NCBI GenBank assembly: GCA_012735145.1
Contig: JAAYIA010000033.1
Coordinates: forward strand, 1-44,829
Length of the DNA stretch: 44,829 nt
Direction of reading: 5' to 3'
Source of the DNA: Clostridiales bacterium
GTDB lineage: Bacteria > Bacillota > Clostridia > Peptostreptococcales > Anaerovoracaceae
Of the stretch, positions 10,372 through 19,430 are shown piece by piece. Below the pieces are notes generated by a model that searched no databases, was not told the origin of the DNA, and saw nothing but the letters and a program-made list of their open reading frames with translations. Position numbers and translations under genes: made by a program. Every line of letters begins with the position of its first letter. Position 1 is the first letter of the stretch.

Positions 10372-11289
10372 ATGTCAGAAAATAATACCGTTTACATTAT
10401 TGCCGGACCTACAGCGGTCGGAAAAAGTCAAATAGCATATGAACTTGCCCAGAGAATTGATGGGGAGATAATCAATTGCGATTCAATACAACTTTATAAT
10501 TACATGGATATAGGTAGTGCCAAGCCCTCAAAACAAGAAATCATGACAGTTCCACATCATCTATATTCAATTGTCGATCCTGACTATAACATGACAGTGG
10601 CAACCTATCAAAAGCTTGCTTTGGCAGTCATCGATGATGTTCTTTCTCGTGGTAAAGTGCCTATTATTTGTGGAGGTACGGGCTTGTATCTCAATTCTCT
10701 GCTTTACGACATGGATTTTGCTCGTAATCAAGGAAATCTTGAAAGACGTTTGGAGTTGGAGCAGATGGCAGAGGAAAACGACAATGAGTACATGCACCAT
10801 TATCTAGCTGCCATCGACCCTGATGCTGCCGAAAGAATCCATCCAAACAATCTGCGTAAGATTATAAGAGCTATTGAGGTCTATGAATGCGGATACTCAA
10901 TTAAGTCTCTTTCAGAGTGCCCTATAAATCCTAAGTATGACTTTAAGTTTTTTTCATTTGTCATGAGCAAACAATATCTGTATGAGCGCATTAATAACAG
11001 GGTAGTTTCTTTAATTGAGAATGGTCTTGAAGATGAAGTTAGAAGTCTTCTCAATATGGGCTATGACTCATCAACTCCGGCTCTCAAAGGTATAGGATAC
11101 AAGGAAATGATTGAATATATTGAAGGTCGAGTTACTCTTGAAGAAGCCATAACTAATATAATGACAAACACAAGGCATTATGCTAAGCGTCAATTGACAT
11201 GGCTCAATAGATACGGTTTCGATATTCGTTTTGAGATAACACCTGAGGACAATCTTGATTCTAAATTGAACTTCATATTAAATAATTAA
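10372..11289 (+). CDS. miaA: tRNA dimethylallyltransferase
   Basis: IAGPTAVGKSQIAYELA, INCDSIQLYNYMDIGSAKPS, GGTGLYLNSLLYDMDF. Confidence 0.97.
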   Translation: MSENNTVYIIAGPTAVGKSQIAYELAQRIDGEIINCDSIQLYNYMDIGSAKPSKQEIMTVPHHLYSIVDPDYNMTVATYQKLALAVIDDVLSRGKVPIICGGTGLYLNSLLYDMDFARNQGNLERRLELEQMAEENDNEYMHHYLAAIDPDAAERIHPNNLRKIIRAIEVYECGYSIKSLSECPINPKYDFKFFSFVMSKQYLYERINNRVVSLIENGLEDEVRSLLNMGYDSSTPALKGIGYKEMIEYIEGRVTLEEAITNIMTNTRHYAKRQLTWLNRYGFDIRFEITPEDNLDSKLNFILNN

Positions 11290-11291
11290 CC

Positions 11292-12437
11292 ATGGCAAAA
11301 CAAACTTACAACAACAAAGAACTTAGGTTACATAATAAAAGTGACAAACCTGATAACATCGTCAAGAAGGAGAACGACATATATATGGCATGTGAAGCCA
11401 TTCAGGAAAATTTACCTTCTTTTCTCAGGTCATATTTCACATTCCTTAAAGGTAATGTATTGCCTACGACGAGGCTTGCATACCTTCAGGACGTGAGGTT
11501 TTTCTTTACTTATTTGATAAACGAAACCGACCTTACACGAGCAAAAATTCCTAAACAAATAACTTCCGACGAGATTAATGCAATTATTGCTCAAGATATT
11601 AACCTCTTCATTGACTACTGTCGAAAATATATGGTATACGACGATGATACTGTAACTGTATACGAAAACAGCAACAGATCACTTGCTCGCAAAAAATCCT
11701 CAATATCGGTTCTTTTTAAGCAACTTTATCGAGATGGACTTATCGAGAAGAACATCACAGACGGATTCGACCCTATAAAGGTTTCCAAGCCGGGAGAAAG
11801 GGAAGTTAAAGCTCTTCAAGATGACGAAGTTATGGTAATGCTTGATGCGGTTACAAACGGAACCAATCTTACTTCTCACGAGAGAGCATACTGGAAGAAA
11901 ACAAAGCTTCGAGACAAAGCCATATTGGTAATCTTCGTTACATATGGTCTTCGTCTCAGTGAACTTCAACAGCTCAATGTTTCTTCGTTTAATTTTTCCA
12001 GAGGCGAATTTAAGATTTTCCGCAAAAGAGGTAAAGAGTCTATAATGCCTCTTAACAAGTCTGTAAGTCTCGTTATCGATGATTATCTCAAGAACGAAAG
12101 AAAAAACGTTATAATCGATAATAATGCTCATGAAGACGCACTCTTTCTATCTCTCCAGGGCAAACGTATAACGGAGAGGGCTATCAGAGACCTCGTCAAA
12201 AAATATACATCTATCGCTTTAAATACTATGAGAAAATCGGGCTACAGTCCACATAAGCTCCGAGCTACAGCTGCAACCTCACTTATTGGCAGGGGAAACT
12301 CTATATATGACGTACAGGCTTTATTAGATCATGAACAGGTGACGACAACACAACTGTATGCTAAGCACAAAATGAATGTAAAACGAGATCTAGTCAACGA
12401 TATGGAATGGGAAATCGAAAGAACGGATGATAAATAA
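11292..12437 (+). CDS. Tyrosine recombinase (XerC/D-like integrase)
   Basis: N-terminal SAM-like core-binding region plus catalytic R (YGLRLSEL), K (RKRGKES), HKLR, H (LLDHEQ) and Y (TQLYAKH). Starts 2 nt after the miaA stop. Confidence 0.92.
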   Translation: MAKQTYNNKELRLHNKSDKPDNIVKKENDIYMACEAIQENLPSFLRSYFTFLKGNVLPTTRLAYLQDVRFFFTYLINETDLTRAKIPKQITSDEINAIIAQDINLFIDYCRKYMVYDDDTVTVYENSNRSLARKKSSISVLFKQLYRDGLIEKNITDGFDPIKVSKPGEREVKALQDDEVMVMLDAVTNGTNLTSHERAYWKKTKLRDKAILVIFVTYGLRLSELQQLNVSSFNFSRGEFKIFRKRGKESIMPLNKSVSLVIDDYLKNERKNVIIDNNAHEDALFLSLQGKRITERAIRDLVKKYTSIALNTMRKSGYSPHKLRATAATSLIGRGNSIYDVQALLDHEQVTTTQLYAKHKMNVKRDLVNDMEWEIERTDDK

Positions 12438-12439
12438 CA

Positions 12440-13738
12440 ATGAAAAATAGTAACTACGCCGATTACCTTATCAAAGAATTTGGTATTTCTCCTAAAACAA
12501 TTGAAATCGTTAGTGATGCAGAAATCACACTTGCTGACAAATTTAGAGAGTCTGACGATATTTCCTCGATATGTCAAGTCAAAATTCTCAAGGCTTTTCA
12601 AGATAATCATATAAATGCAACTCATTTCGACTGGAGCACAGGCTACGGATATGACGATTCGGGCAGGGCTGCTGTTGAACGAGTGTATGCTTCTGTTTTT
12701 AAGACAGAGGCTGCTTTGGTTAGACCTAATATTGTAAACGGCACTCACGCCATCGCATCAACATTGTATGGAATATTAAAGCCCGGAGAAGAACTAATAG
12801 AAGCAACAGGAAAGCCATATGACACACTTGAGACTGTTATAGGAAAATACAGCACGAAATACGAAGGAACTCTTCTCGATTACGGTATTTTATACAAAGA
12901 AGTTCCTCTGAACGACGATCTTGATGTAGATCTTGATGCTATCAGAGCATCTATAACAGAAAAAACAAAAGTTATTGCTATGCAACGTTCTACAGGCTAC
13001 GATTGGAGGCCTGCAATATCCCTTAAAAGCCTCAAGGCCGTCACAGAAATGGTTCATTCTATCAATTCTGATATCATTGTAATGTTAGACAATTGCTACG
13101 GTGAGTTTGTGGATTCTTATGAGCCTACGGAATTCGGTGTAGATGTAATGGCTGGATCACTTATCAAGAATCCCGGTGGTGGAATAGCTCTTTCCGGTGG
13201 ATATATTGTCGGAAAGCAGGACTTAATAGACAGAATTTCATATAGACTCACATGTCCGGGTATCGGTTCTGAATGCGGGCTTACATACGGACAAAACAGA
13301 AATGTTCTTCAAGGCCTTTTTCTCGCACCGCAAATAGTCAATGCAGCAGCTAAAGGTGCCATGCTTACAGGACTCATATTCGATACTTTGGGTTACGAGG
13401 TTATGCCCAAAGCTATGGCTCACAGAAGCGATATAATACAGGCTATTAAATTCCTTGATCCTGACAAAACCATTACTTTTTGCCAAGCTGTACAGGCTGC
13501 ATCCCCAATCGACTCATATGTAACTCCTGTACCTTGGGAAATGCCTGGTTATCAAGATGAAGTTATTATGGCTTCAGGCTCATTTGTGCAAGGTTCTTCT
13601 ATTGAGCTAAGTGCAGACGCTCCTCTACGAGAGCCCTATATTGCATATTTTCAAGGTGGGCTGACATACGAACATTCCAGATTTGGTTTAATAAAGAGTA
13701 TCGACTGGTTATCAAAAAAAGGTATGATTGCACCTTAA
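12440..13738 (+). CDS. Methionine gamma-lyase family protein (YnbB/'aluminium resistance'-type PLP enzyme)
   Basis: GYGYDDSGRAAVERVYASVFKTEAALVRPNIVNGTHAI, QRSTGYDWRP, LDNCYGEFVDSYEPTEFGVDVMAGSLIKNPGGG. Confidence 0.92.
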   Translation: MKNSNYADYLIKEFGISPKTIEIVSDAEITLADKFRESDDISSICQVKILKAFQDNHINATHFDWSTGYGYDDSGRAAVERVYASVFKTEAALVRPNIVNGTHAIASTLYGILKPGEELIEATGKPYDTLETVIGKYSTKYEGTLLDYGILYKEVPLNDDLDVDLDAIRASITEKTKVIAMQRSTGYDWRPAISLKSLKAVTEMVHSINSDIIVMLDNCYGEFVDSYEPTEFGVDVMAGSLIKNPGGGIALSGGYIVGKQDLIDRISYRLTCPGIGSECGLTYGQNRNVLQGLFLAPQIVNAAAKGAMLTGLIFDTLGYEVMPKAMAHRSDIIQAIKFLDPDKTITFCQAVQAASPIDSYVTPVPWEMPGYQDEVIMASGSFVQGSSIELSADAPLREPYIAYFQGGLTYEHSRFGLIKSIDWLSKKGMIAP

Positions 13739-13747
13739 TATTATTTT

Positions 13748-14473
13748 ATGAAACAAACAAGTAAAAAAATATTAATATTTAAATTGCTAATTCTCGGATT
13801 TATTCTTATAGGTATTCCTTTATACATATTTGTTAACTATAGGGATACCGTCTTAAATGTATCTTGGCTAAGGAAAGAACTTCCTATCTTTCTTAATCAA
13901 TACAGAAATGAAGCTATTTTTATTCTTCTCGCAATGCAAATAGTACAAGTAGTCATATGCTTTCTTCCCGGTCAACCACTGCAATTTGCAGGCAGCTATA
14001 TATTTGGTATTTTTAAGGGTTACCTAATATCCATTGTGGGGATAATCATGGGCTCTATAATAACATTCTATCTAGCTAAAATTCTTGGCAAAGACGCAAT
14101 TTGCACTTTGTTCAATAACGATAAAATTGAATATTATAGAAAGAAGCTCAATTCAGGCAAAGGATTGAGTATACTGTTCTTAATCTACTTTATACCCGGT
14201 CTCCCCAAAGATTTACTTGGATATGCCGCCGGAATTTCTGATATGAATCTTAGCTCTTTTATTTTGATATCTACTCTTGGAAGAACTCCTGCGATGTTTG
14301 CAGGCCTTCTTATGGGACATTTTCTGAAAACAGGTAATTACATTGGCATAGGTATTCTCTGTCTTATTATTGGATTTATACTTGTTATATTCTATCTTAA
14401 TAGAAGGAAAGTCTATCAGTTCTTTGCTCATATCGAAGAGCGGGAAAGAAATGGAATGTTAAGGAGAAAATAA
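13748..14473 (+). CDS. TVP38/TMEM64 (DedA/SNARE-associated) family membrane protein
   Basis: Several hydrophobic segments; FLPGQPLQFAGSYIFGIFKGYLISIVGIIMGSIITFYLAKILG and YFIPGLPKDLLGYAAG. Confidence 0.88.
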   Translation: MKQTSKKILIFKLLILGFILIGIPLYIFVNYRDTVLNVSWLRKELPIFLNQYRNEAIFILLAMQIVQVVICFLPGQPLQFAGSYIFGIFKGYLISIVGIIMGSIITFYLAKILGKDAICTLFNNDKIEYYRKKLNSGKGLSILFLIYFIPGLPKDLLGYAAGISDMNLSSFILISTLGRTPAMFAGLLMGHFLKTGNYIGIGILCLIIGFILVIFYLNRRKVYQFFAHIEERERNGMLRRK

Positions 14474-14964
14474 TGGCAAAAAAAACACCCCTAACAAAAA
14501 CTAATGCGATGAGACAGCTTGATACTGCCGATATTCCGTACGAAACATCGGAATATAATTATGACGAATCTGATTTATCGGGGGAACACGTCGCCAATGA
14601 GCTTGGAATATCAAAAGATGAGATATTTAAGACTCTTGTGACTTATGGTGACAATAATATGTTATTTGTATTTGTTGTTCCTGTATCCGGAAATCTTGAT
14701 TTAAAGAAAGCTGCAGCCGTTTCAGGTAATAAAAAAATAGAGATGATCCACGTAAAAGATATCATCAGCCTCACCGGATATCTTAGAGGGGGATGCTCAC
14801 CGATTGGCATGAAGAAAAATTATTCTACATATATAGATGAAACAGCAGTTTTATTTGAAAAAATATACTTCTCTGCAGGTAAAAGGGGGGTACAGATAAT
14901 AATGGATCCTACAGATCTTGCTGATTTTATTAATGCTGACTTCGCCGATTTAACCCAAGATTAA
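14473..14964 (+). CDS. ybaK: Cys-tRNA(Pro)/Cys-tRNA(Cys) deacylase
   Basis: KTNAMRQLDTADIPYETSEY, FKTLVTYGDNNMLFVFVVPVSGNLDLKKAAAVSGNKKIEMIHVKDIISLTGYLRGGCSPIGMKK. Confidence 0.92.
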   Translation: MAKKTPLTKTNAMRQLDTADIPYETSEYNYDESDLSGEHVANELGISKDEIFKTLVTYGDNNMLFVFVVPVSGNLDLKKAAAVSGNKKIEMIHVKDIISLTGYLRGGCSPIGMKKNYSTYIDETAVLFEKIYFSAGKRGVQIIMDPTDLADFINADFADLTQD

Positions 14965-15052
14965 TAATATTAGTCTCTATACTATTCGTACATTATTAAT
15001 TTAAATATATATATTTTCTCAATTTACGTACCAATAATTGATTTGACTCTTC

Positions 15053-15080
15053 AAGAGAGCTTGAAATTTCAAGCTCTCTT
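15053..15080 (+). terminator. Perfect 28-nt palindrome, putative intrinsic terminator after ybaK
   Basis: AAGAGAGCTTGAAA/TTTCAAGCTCTCTT followed by ATTTTATT. Confidence 0.75.
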
Positions 15081-15137
15081 ATTTTATTAAAAGTTTTATC
15101 TTTTTGTAAATTATTAGAACTTATGTTCACATTTTTC

Positions 15138-15188
15138 TTGACAAATAAAGAACATTTGTTTATAATCTATTTAACGAACAAATGTTTG
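15138..15188 (+). promoter_or_regulatory. Consensus sigma-70/A promoter (TTGACA-N17-TATAAT) with two LexA-like boxes
   Basis: -35 TTGACA 15138-15143, -10 TATAAT 15161-15166; CGAACAAATGTTTG 15175-15188 matches 13/14 of the Firmicutes LexA consensus CGAACRNRYGTTYC; AGAACATTTGTTTA in the spacer (15149-15162) matches 11/14. Confidence 0.85.
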
Positions 15189-15207
15189 ATAAAGGTAGGT
15201 GGGTGAA

Positions 15208-15510
15208 ATGAGAAGACCTAAATACAAAATAGTTAAGCCGATAAGGTTCTTTGTATTCATACTCCTTACGGTAATGATAACAGTTTTCGCAGCATACGGC
15301 TTATTCAGCTACAGCAAAGCAGAGGCTGCATCTGTTGATACTTATGTCCAGGTATGTGTGTCAGAAAACGGCAATCTTTGGAATATAGCCGAGAGATATG
15401 TTCCAGATGATATAGACATAAGAGACTACATCCATGAAATTCGCGAGGTGAATGATATAACCGAAGGTAATCTCCAGCCAGGAGATATTCTATTTATACC
15501 AATTCACTAA
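15208..15510 (+). CDS. YneA-like SOS cell-division suppressor candidate: single TM plus LysM domain
   Basis: N-terminal TM (FFVFILLTVMITVFAAYGLF) then LysM-like VSENGNLWNIAERYVPDDIDIRDYIHEIREVNDITEGNLQPGDILFIP. Track ORF starts at GTG 15199; ATG at 15208 preferred. Confidence 0.8.
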   Translation: MRRPKYKIVKPIRFFVFILLTVMITVFAAYGLFSYSKAEAASVDTYVQVCVSENGNLWNIAERYVPDDIDIRDYIHEIREVNDITEGNLQPGDILFIPIH

Positions 15511-15570
15511 TCATTAATTTATAGGTTACATATGCAAAGGCTATGTTTCCAAATAGTGTGTTTTATTATA

Positions 15571-15625
15571 GAACCGAGGCTATTTCACAGTTATTTGCAT
15601 CCTAACTGTGCTTTAGCCTCGGTTC
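15571..15625 (+). ncRNA. Long two-stem hairpin downstream of the LysM gene (structured RNA or atypical terminator)
   Basis: GAACCGAGGCTA (15571-15582) pairs with TAGCCTCGGTTC (15614-15625); CACAGTTA (15586-15593) pairs with TAACTGTG (15603-15610); 9-nt loop TTTGCATCC; no clear T tract. Confidence 0.5.
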
Positions 15626-15676
15626 TGTATTGTACATCTTTATGGTAATAGTATATACATCATCCTATCTATGTAT

Positions 15677-15714
15677 ATAACTATTCCCAAAATTATGATT
15701 TTAGGAATAGTTAT
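15677..15714. terminator. Bidirectional terminator-like hairpin between convergent LysM gene and ruvX
   Basis: TATAACTATTCC-C-AAAAT-TATG-ATTTT-A-GGAATAGTTATA. Confidence 0.6.
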
Positions 15715-15749
15715 ATGTCTTTTAAACAAGCTTCTACTACTGCTTCTTA

Positions 15750-16184
15750 TCACACCGTTCTTCTATCCAAATACCTTTGGAGTATAACGATAGCAGCCTG
15801 CCTATCGATAATTTTCTTTCTATCCTCTCTTGACATATTTGCCTCTATAAGAACTTCTTCTGCTTCTACAGTGGAGTATCTTTCGTCTTGCCATTCAACA
15901 AGAACCTTCGATAAACTACCTGAGCTTTTGAGCTTATTTTCGAGCATACTTCGGAACTCTCTTACCTTTTCGGTCTGTATCGAATCGGATTCGTCAAGAT
16001 TAAGAGGTAAGCCAATAACAACCTTTTCACAGCCATATTCTTTGATATAATCAATAATCTTGCCTGTATCCTTCCTTATGCCCACTCTTTCCAGTGTTGT
16101 TACTCCGGAAGCAATAATACCAAGAGGGTCGCTTACAGCGACCCCCACTGTTTTATCTCCTACATCCAAACCAAGAATTCTCAT
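15750..16184 (-). CDS. ruvX: RuvX/YqgF Holliday-junction resolvase-like protein
   Basis: MRILGLDVGDKTVGVAVSDPLGIIASGV, VVIGLPLNLD, WQDERYSTVEAEEVL. Confidence 0.95.
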   Translation of the reverse strand: MRILGLDVGDKTVGVAVSDPLGIIASGVTTLERVGIRKDTGKIIDYIKEYGCEKVVIGLPLNLDESDSIQTEKVREFRSMLENKLKSSGSLSKVLVEWQDERYSTVEAEEVLIEANMSREDRKKIIDRQAAIVILQRYLDRRTV

Positions 16185-16438
16185 TATTTTCTGATATTAT
16201 CTAGATAACTTACTAGTATTTCTTCAAGTAGCTCATCCCTATCCATCTTAAGTATAAGACTTCTTGCATTATTATGACTTGTAATATATGAGGGATCTCC
16301 CGATGTAAGATATCCTACTATTTGGTCTACCGCATTATATCCACGCTCAGTTAAGGCATTGTATATCTCCAATAGTGTCTCCTTCTTATCAAGCTGACTA
16401 TCCTTAAATCCTTCAAACATTATTGTATTCTTGCCCAT
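16184..16438 (-). CDS. ireB: IreB-family regulatory phosphoprotein (DUF965)
   Basis: IYNALTERGYNAVDQIVGYLTSGDPSYITSHNNARSLILKMDRDELLEEIL; classic alaS-ireB-ruvX order. Confidence 0.94.
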   Translation of the reverse strand: MGKNTIMFEGFKDSQLDKKETLLEIYNALTERGYNAVDQIVGYLTSGDPSYITSHNNARSLILKMDRDELLEEILVSYLDNIRK

Positions 16439-16452
16439 TATGACCTCCTTAA

Positions 16453-19071
16453 TTATTTTAAAATTGCATCTGCCGCTTTCTCTAACGCTATATCAACCTT
16501 AGAAAGATCTTTTGCACCTGCCTGTGCCATATCTGCCTTACCACCGCCACCACCACCAGCTGCAGCAGCTACTTCTTTGATTATCTTTCCGGCATGATAT
16601 CCCTTGCCTACAAGATCATCACTGACAGAAGTGATAAAATTAAGTTTACCATCATTTATGGCTGCAAATACTATTATAACTTCTGATGTTTTAGCTTTAA
16701 CAGCATCGGATATTTTTCTAAGCTGTTCTATATCAGTATCTTCAAATTTCCTTGTTATAAGTCTAATATTTCCAACCGCAACAGCTGAATTTATAATTTC
16801 ATCTAGTGATTCTTCTATTTCGTGTGACTTCAAGTCCTTTATAGAATTCTCAAGCTTCTTATTTTCTAAAACAAGCTGTGCTGCTCTCCTTACGATATCA
16901 CTCTCTGACGATTTTAAAGCTGTTGCTGTTTCGCTTATAAGAGACTCCTTGGCAAGGAGATGTTTTATAACATTTGTACCTGTAATTGCTTCGATTCTTC
17001 TTACTCCAGATGCAATTCCTGTCTCACTTGTAATCTTAAAATTACCAATCATACCTGTGTTTTTAATATGGGTTCCTCCACAAAATTCCACACTATAGTC
17101 TCCCATACTAACGACTCTTACAATGCTACCATATTTTTCTCCAAAGATTGCCATGGCTCCCATTTTCTTCGCTTCATCAAGAGGCATTTCAAGCATTGAT
17201 ACAGGAAGGAATAAATCAATTTGTTCATTTACGATATTTTCAATATCACGAATTTCTTCCTGAGATAAAGGCTGATAGTGATTGAAGTCAAATCTGAGAT
17301 ATTTCTCGTCTACATATGATCCTGCTTGCAATACATGATCCCCCAGAACATCCCGAAGTGCCTTCTGAAGTAAATGTGTAGCTGAATGTGACCTGGCAAT
17401 TTTATGTCTTCTTATTGAATCGATATAAAGTTCAACCTCATCACCTACTTCTATCCTATCCAGAATATCGTTATCATCAGGATGGACAACATGAAGGAAG
17501 ATACCATTATCATTAAATACATCAACAATACGTACCTTGTCTTTACCGTGAATAATAATACCTGTATCGTAAATCTGCCCACCGCTTGTAGCATAAAATG
17601 GCGTTTTTTCTGTAATTATAAACCTTCTGTTTCTATCATAATTATCTATGTATGCAACTTTTGAAGTCCCGGACTCAAAATCATATCCTATGAAAACAGT
17701 ATCTTGAAGCTCAGTATAGCCATGTGCATCTCTCCAAGCTTCTTCTTCAGTATTTTTCTGATTAGCCCTTGCAATCGTTTTTTGATGATTCATGTTCTCA
17801 GTAAAACCAATCAAGTCGACTGTCATTTCATTCTCTTCAAAAATCTCTTGTGTTACCTCAATCGGGAAACCATAGGTATCGTATAACTTGAAAGCAAGAT
17901 TTCCGGCAAGCTTTGAGCTACCTCTTTCCTTCATATCTGCCATATAACCTTCAAGAATTTCCATGCCTTTATCAAGAGTGCGTGCAAATTTATCTTCTTC
18001 TATCTTGATAATTTTCTTGATATAGCCACGTTTCTCAACAAGCTCAGGATATGCATCGCCCGAAACCTCGATAACAGTATCTGCAAGTTTTGTCATAGCA
18101 TTAGAATCGGTAATTCCAAGCAGCTTTGCATGCCTTACTGCTCTTCTTATTACTCTTCTAAGAATATATCCCCTTCCCTCGTTGCTCGGAAGTATTCCAT
18201 CTCCAACCATAAAGACCATAGATCTTAGGTGATCTGTTACTATCCTGACACTTATATCGTTCTTTGTGTCTCCGGCCTCATAGCGCACACCAGCCATTTC
18301 TGTAATAGCATCTCTACTATATTTAATTGTATCAATATCAAAAATCGAATCTACATCTTGCATTATGCATGCAAGTCTTTCCAGACCCATTCCGGTATCA
18401 ATATTTGGGTGAGCAAGGTCAGAGTAAGAGCCATCTTCTTCTTTGGAAAACTGTGTAAATACATGATTCCAAAATTCCATATATCTATCGCATTCACAAC
18501 CGGGCTTGCAATCCGATCTACCACAACCCCATTCAGGCCCCCTGTCATAATATATTTCGGAACATGGACCACAAGGACCAAGACCTATTTCCCAGAAATT
18601 ATCTTCTTTACCCAGACGAACAATTCTGTCTTCAGGCATTCCTATAACATTTTTCCAAATATCGTAAGCTTCTTCGTCATTCTCATAGATAGTTGCCCAG
18701 AGTTTATCTTTTGGCATCTTTAGATATTCAGTAACAAACTCCCATCCCCACTCGAGAGATTCTTTTTTGAAGTAATCTCCAAAGCTAAAATTACCCATCA
18801 TTTCAAAGAATGTACCATGTCTTGCTGTTTTTCCAACATTTTCTATATCATTTGTTCTGATACATTTCTGACATGTGGTCATTCTCTTTGCAGGTGGTTT
18901 TTCCGCTCCAGAAAAGTATGGCTTCAAAGGTGCCATGCCTGAATTTATTATCATAAGGCTCTTATCTTCACTTGGGATAAGAGAAGCACTACCTCCGGCA
19001 TAATGACCTTTACTGACAAAGAAATCCATGAACATATCTCTTAAAATATTTACACTGAGCTTTTCCATCAA
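16453..19071 (-). CDS. alaS: Alanyl-tRNA synthetase
   Basis: 872 aa; INSGMAPLKPYFSG, ARHGTFFEMMGNFSFGDYFKKE, HSATHLLQKALRDVLG, VEFCGGTHIKNTG. Confidence 0.98.
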   Translation of the reverse strand: MMEKLSVNILRDMFMDFFVSKGHYAGGSASLIPSEDKSLMIINSGMAPLKPYFSGAEKPPAKRMTTCQKCIRTNDIENVGKTARHGTFFEMMGNFSFGDYFKKESLEWGWEFVTEYLKMPKDKLWATIYENDEEAYDIWKNVIGMPEDRIVRLGKEDNFWEIGLGPCGPCSEIYYDRGPEWGCGRSDCKPGCECDRYMEFWNHVFTQFSKEEDGSYSDLAHPNIDTGMGLERLACIMQDVDSIFDIDTIKYSRDAITEMAGVRYEAGDTKNDISVRIVTDHLRSMVFMVGDGILPSNEGRGYILRRVIRRAVRHAKLLGITDSNAMTKLADTVIEVSGDAYPELVEKRGYIKKIIKIEEDKFARTLDKGMEILEGYMADMKERGSSKLAGNLAFKLYDTYGFPIEVTQEIFEENEMTVDLIGFTENMNHQKTIARANQKNTEEEAWRDAHGYTELQDTVFIGYDFESGTSKVAYIDNYDRNRRFIITEKTPFYATSGGQIYDTGIIIHGKDKVRIVDVFNDNGIFLHVVHPDDNDILDRIEVGDEVELYIDSIRRHKIARSHSATHLLQKALRDVLGDHVLQAGSYVDEKYLRFDFNHYQPLSQEEIRDIENIVNEQIDLFLPVSMLEMPLDEAKKMGAMAIFGEKYGSIVRVVSMGDYSVEFCGGTHIKNTGMIGNFKITSETGIASGVRRIEAITGTNVIKHLLAKESLISETATALKSSESDIVRRAAQLVLENKKLENSIKDLKSHEIEESLDEIINSAVAVGNIRLITRKFEDTDIEQLRKISDAVKAKTSEVIIVFAAINDGKLNFITSVSDDLVGKGYHAGKIIKEVAAAAGGGGGGKADMAQAGAKDLSKVDIALEKAADAILK

Positions 19072-19174
19072 CTATCTCCCTTTTAATTCAAAACTTCATT
19101 AAATTATATCATCAATTATATAAGATTTCATTATAATAATAATACGTAATGAAAATGGTGATGACTCAATACAG

Positions 19175-19360
19175 TTATGATTGTGTCGACTCATCATCTA
19201 TTAATTCTATGCTTTCAAGAGATGCTCTGATGTCAGCCCTTATCTCAGAGAGGAATTCCTCTCTGAGCTCTGCTTGCTCAAGTTTTTCTTTGGCAGTTAA
19301 ACCAGTTCCTTTGGCTTTATGCGCAAGTTCGTTGATTCTTTCTATTTTTTCTTGTTTCAT
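19175..19360 (-). CDS. DUF896 family protein (YnzC-like)
   Basis: KIERINELAHKAKGTGLTAKEKLEQAELREEFLSEIRADIRASLESIEL. Confidence 0.92.
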   Translation of the reverse strand: MKQEKIERINELAHKAKGTGLTAKEKLEQAELREEFLSEIRADIRASLESIELIDDESTQS

Positions 19361-19430
19361 TTTTCACCTCAGTGCCATGCTAACACTAAGGAAACACTAA
19401 ATCAACACCTATCACTTGTCTCCTCTTGTA

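Noticed and set aside
11292-12437. Integrase as the mark of a prophage, integron or ICE
   Set aside because: Flanking genes are housekeeping and tightly packed; no att repeats, phage or conjugation genes, and no cassette array.
15715-16050. 111-aa plus-strand ORF
   Set aside because: Antisense to well-supported ruvX; Ser-rich shadow translation with no family signature.
16604-17098. 164-aa plus-strand ORF opposite alaS
   Set aside because: Shadow ORF inside a canonical alaS; composition typical of antisense frames.
18229-18723. 164-aa plus-strand ORF opposite alaS
   Set aside because: Antisense to the conserved AlaRS catalytic domain; no recognisable domain.
19072-19174. Possible T-box leader upstream of alaS
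   Set aside because: Only about 100 nt of AT-rich spacer, no T-box consensus (TGGnACC) and no terminator/antiterminator pair seen.
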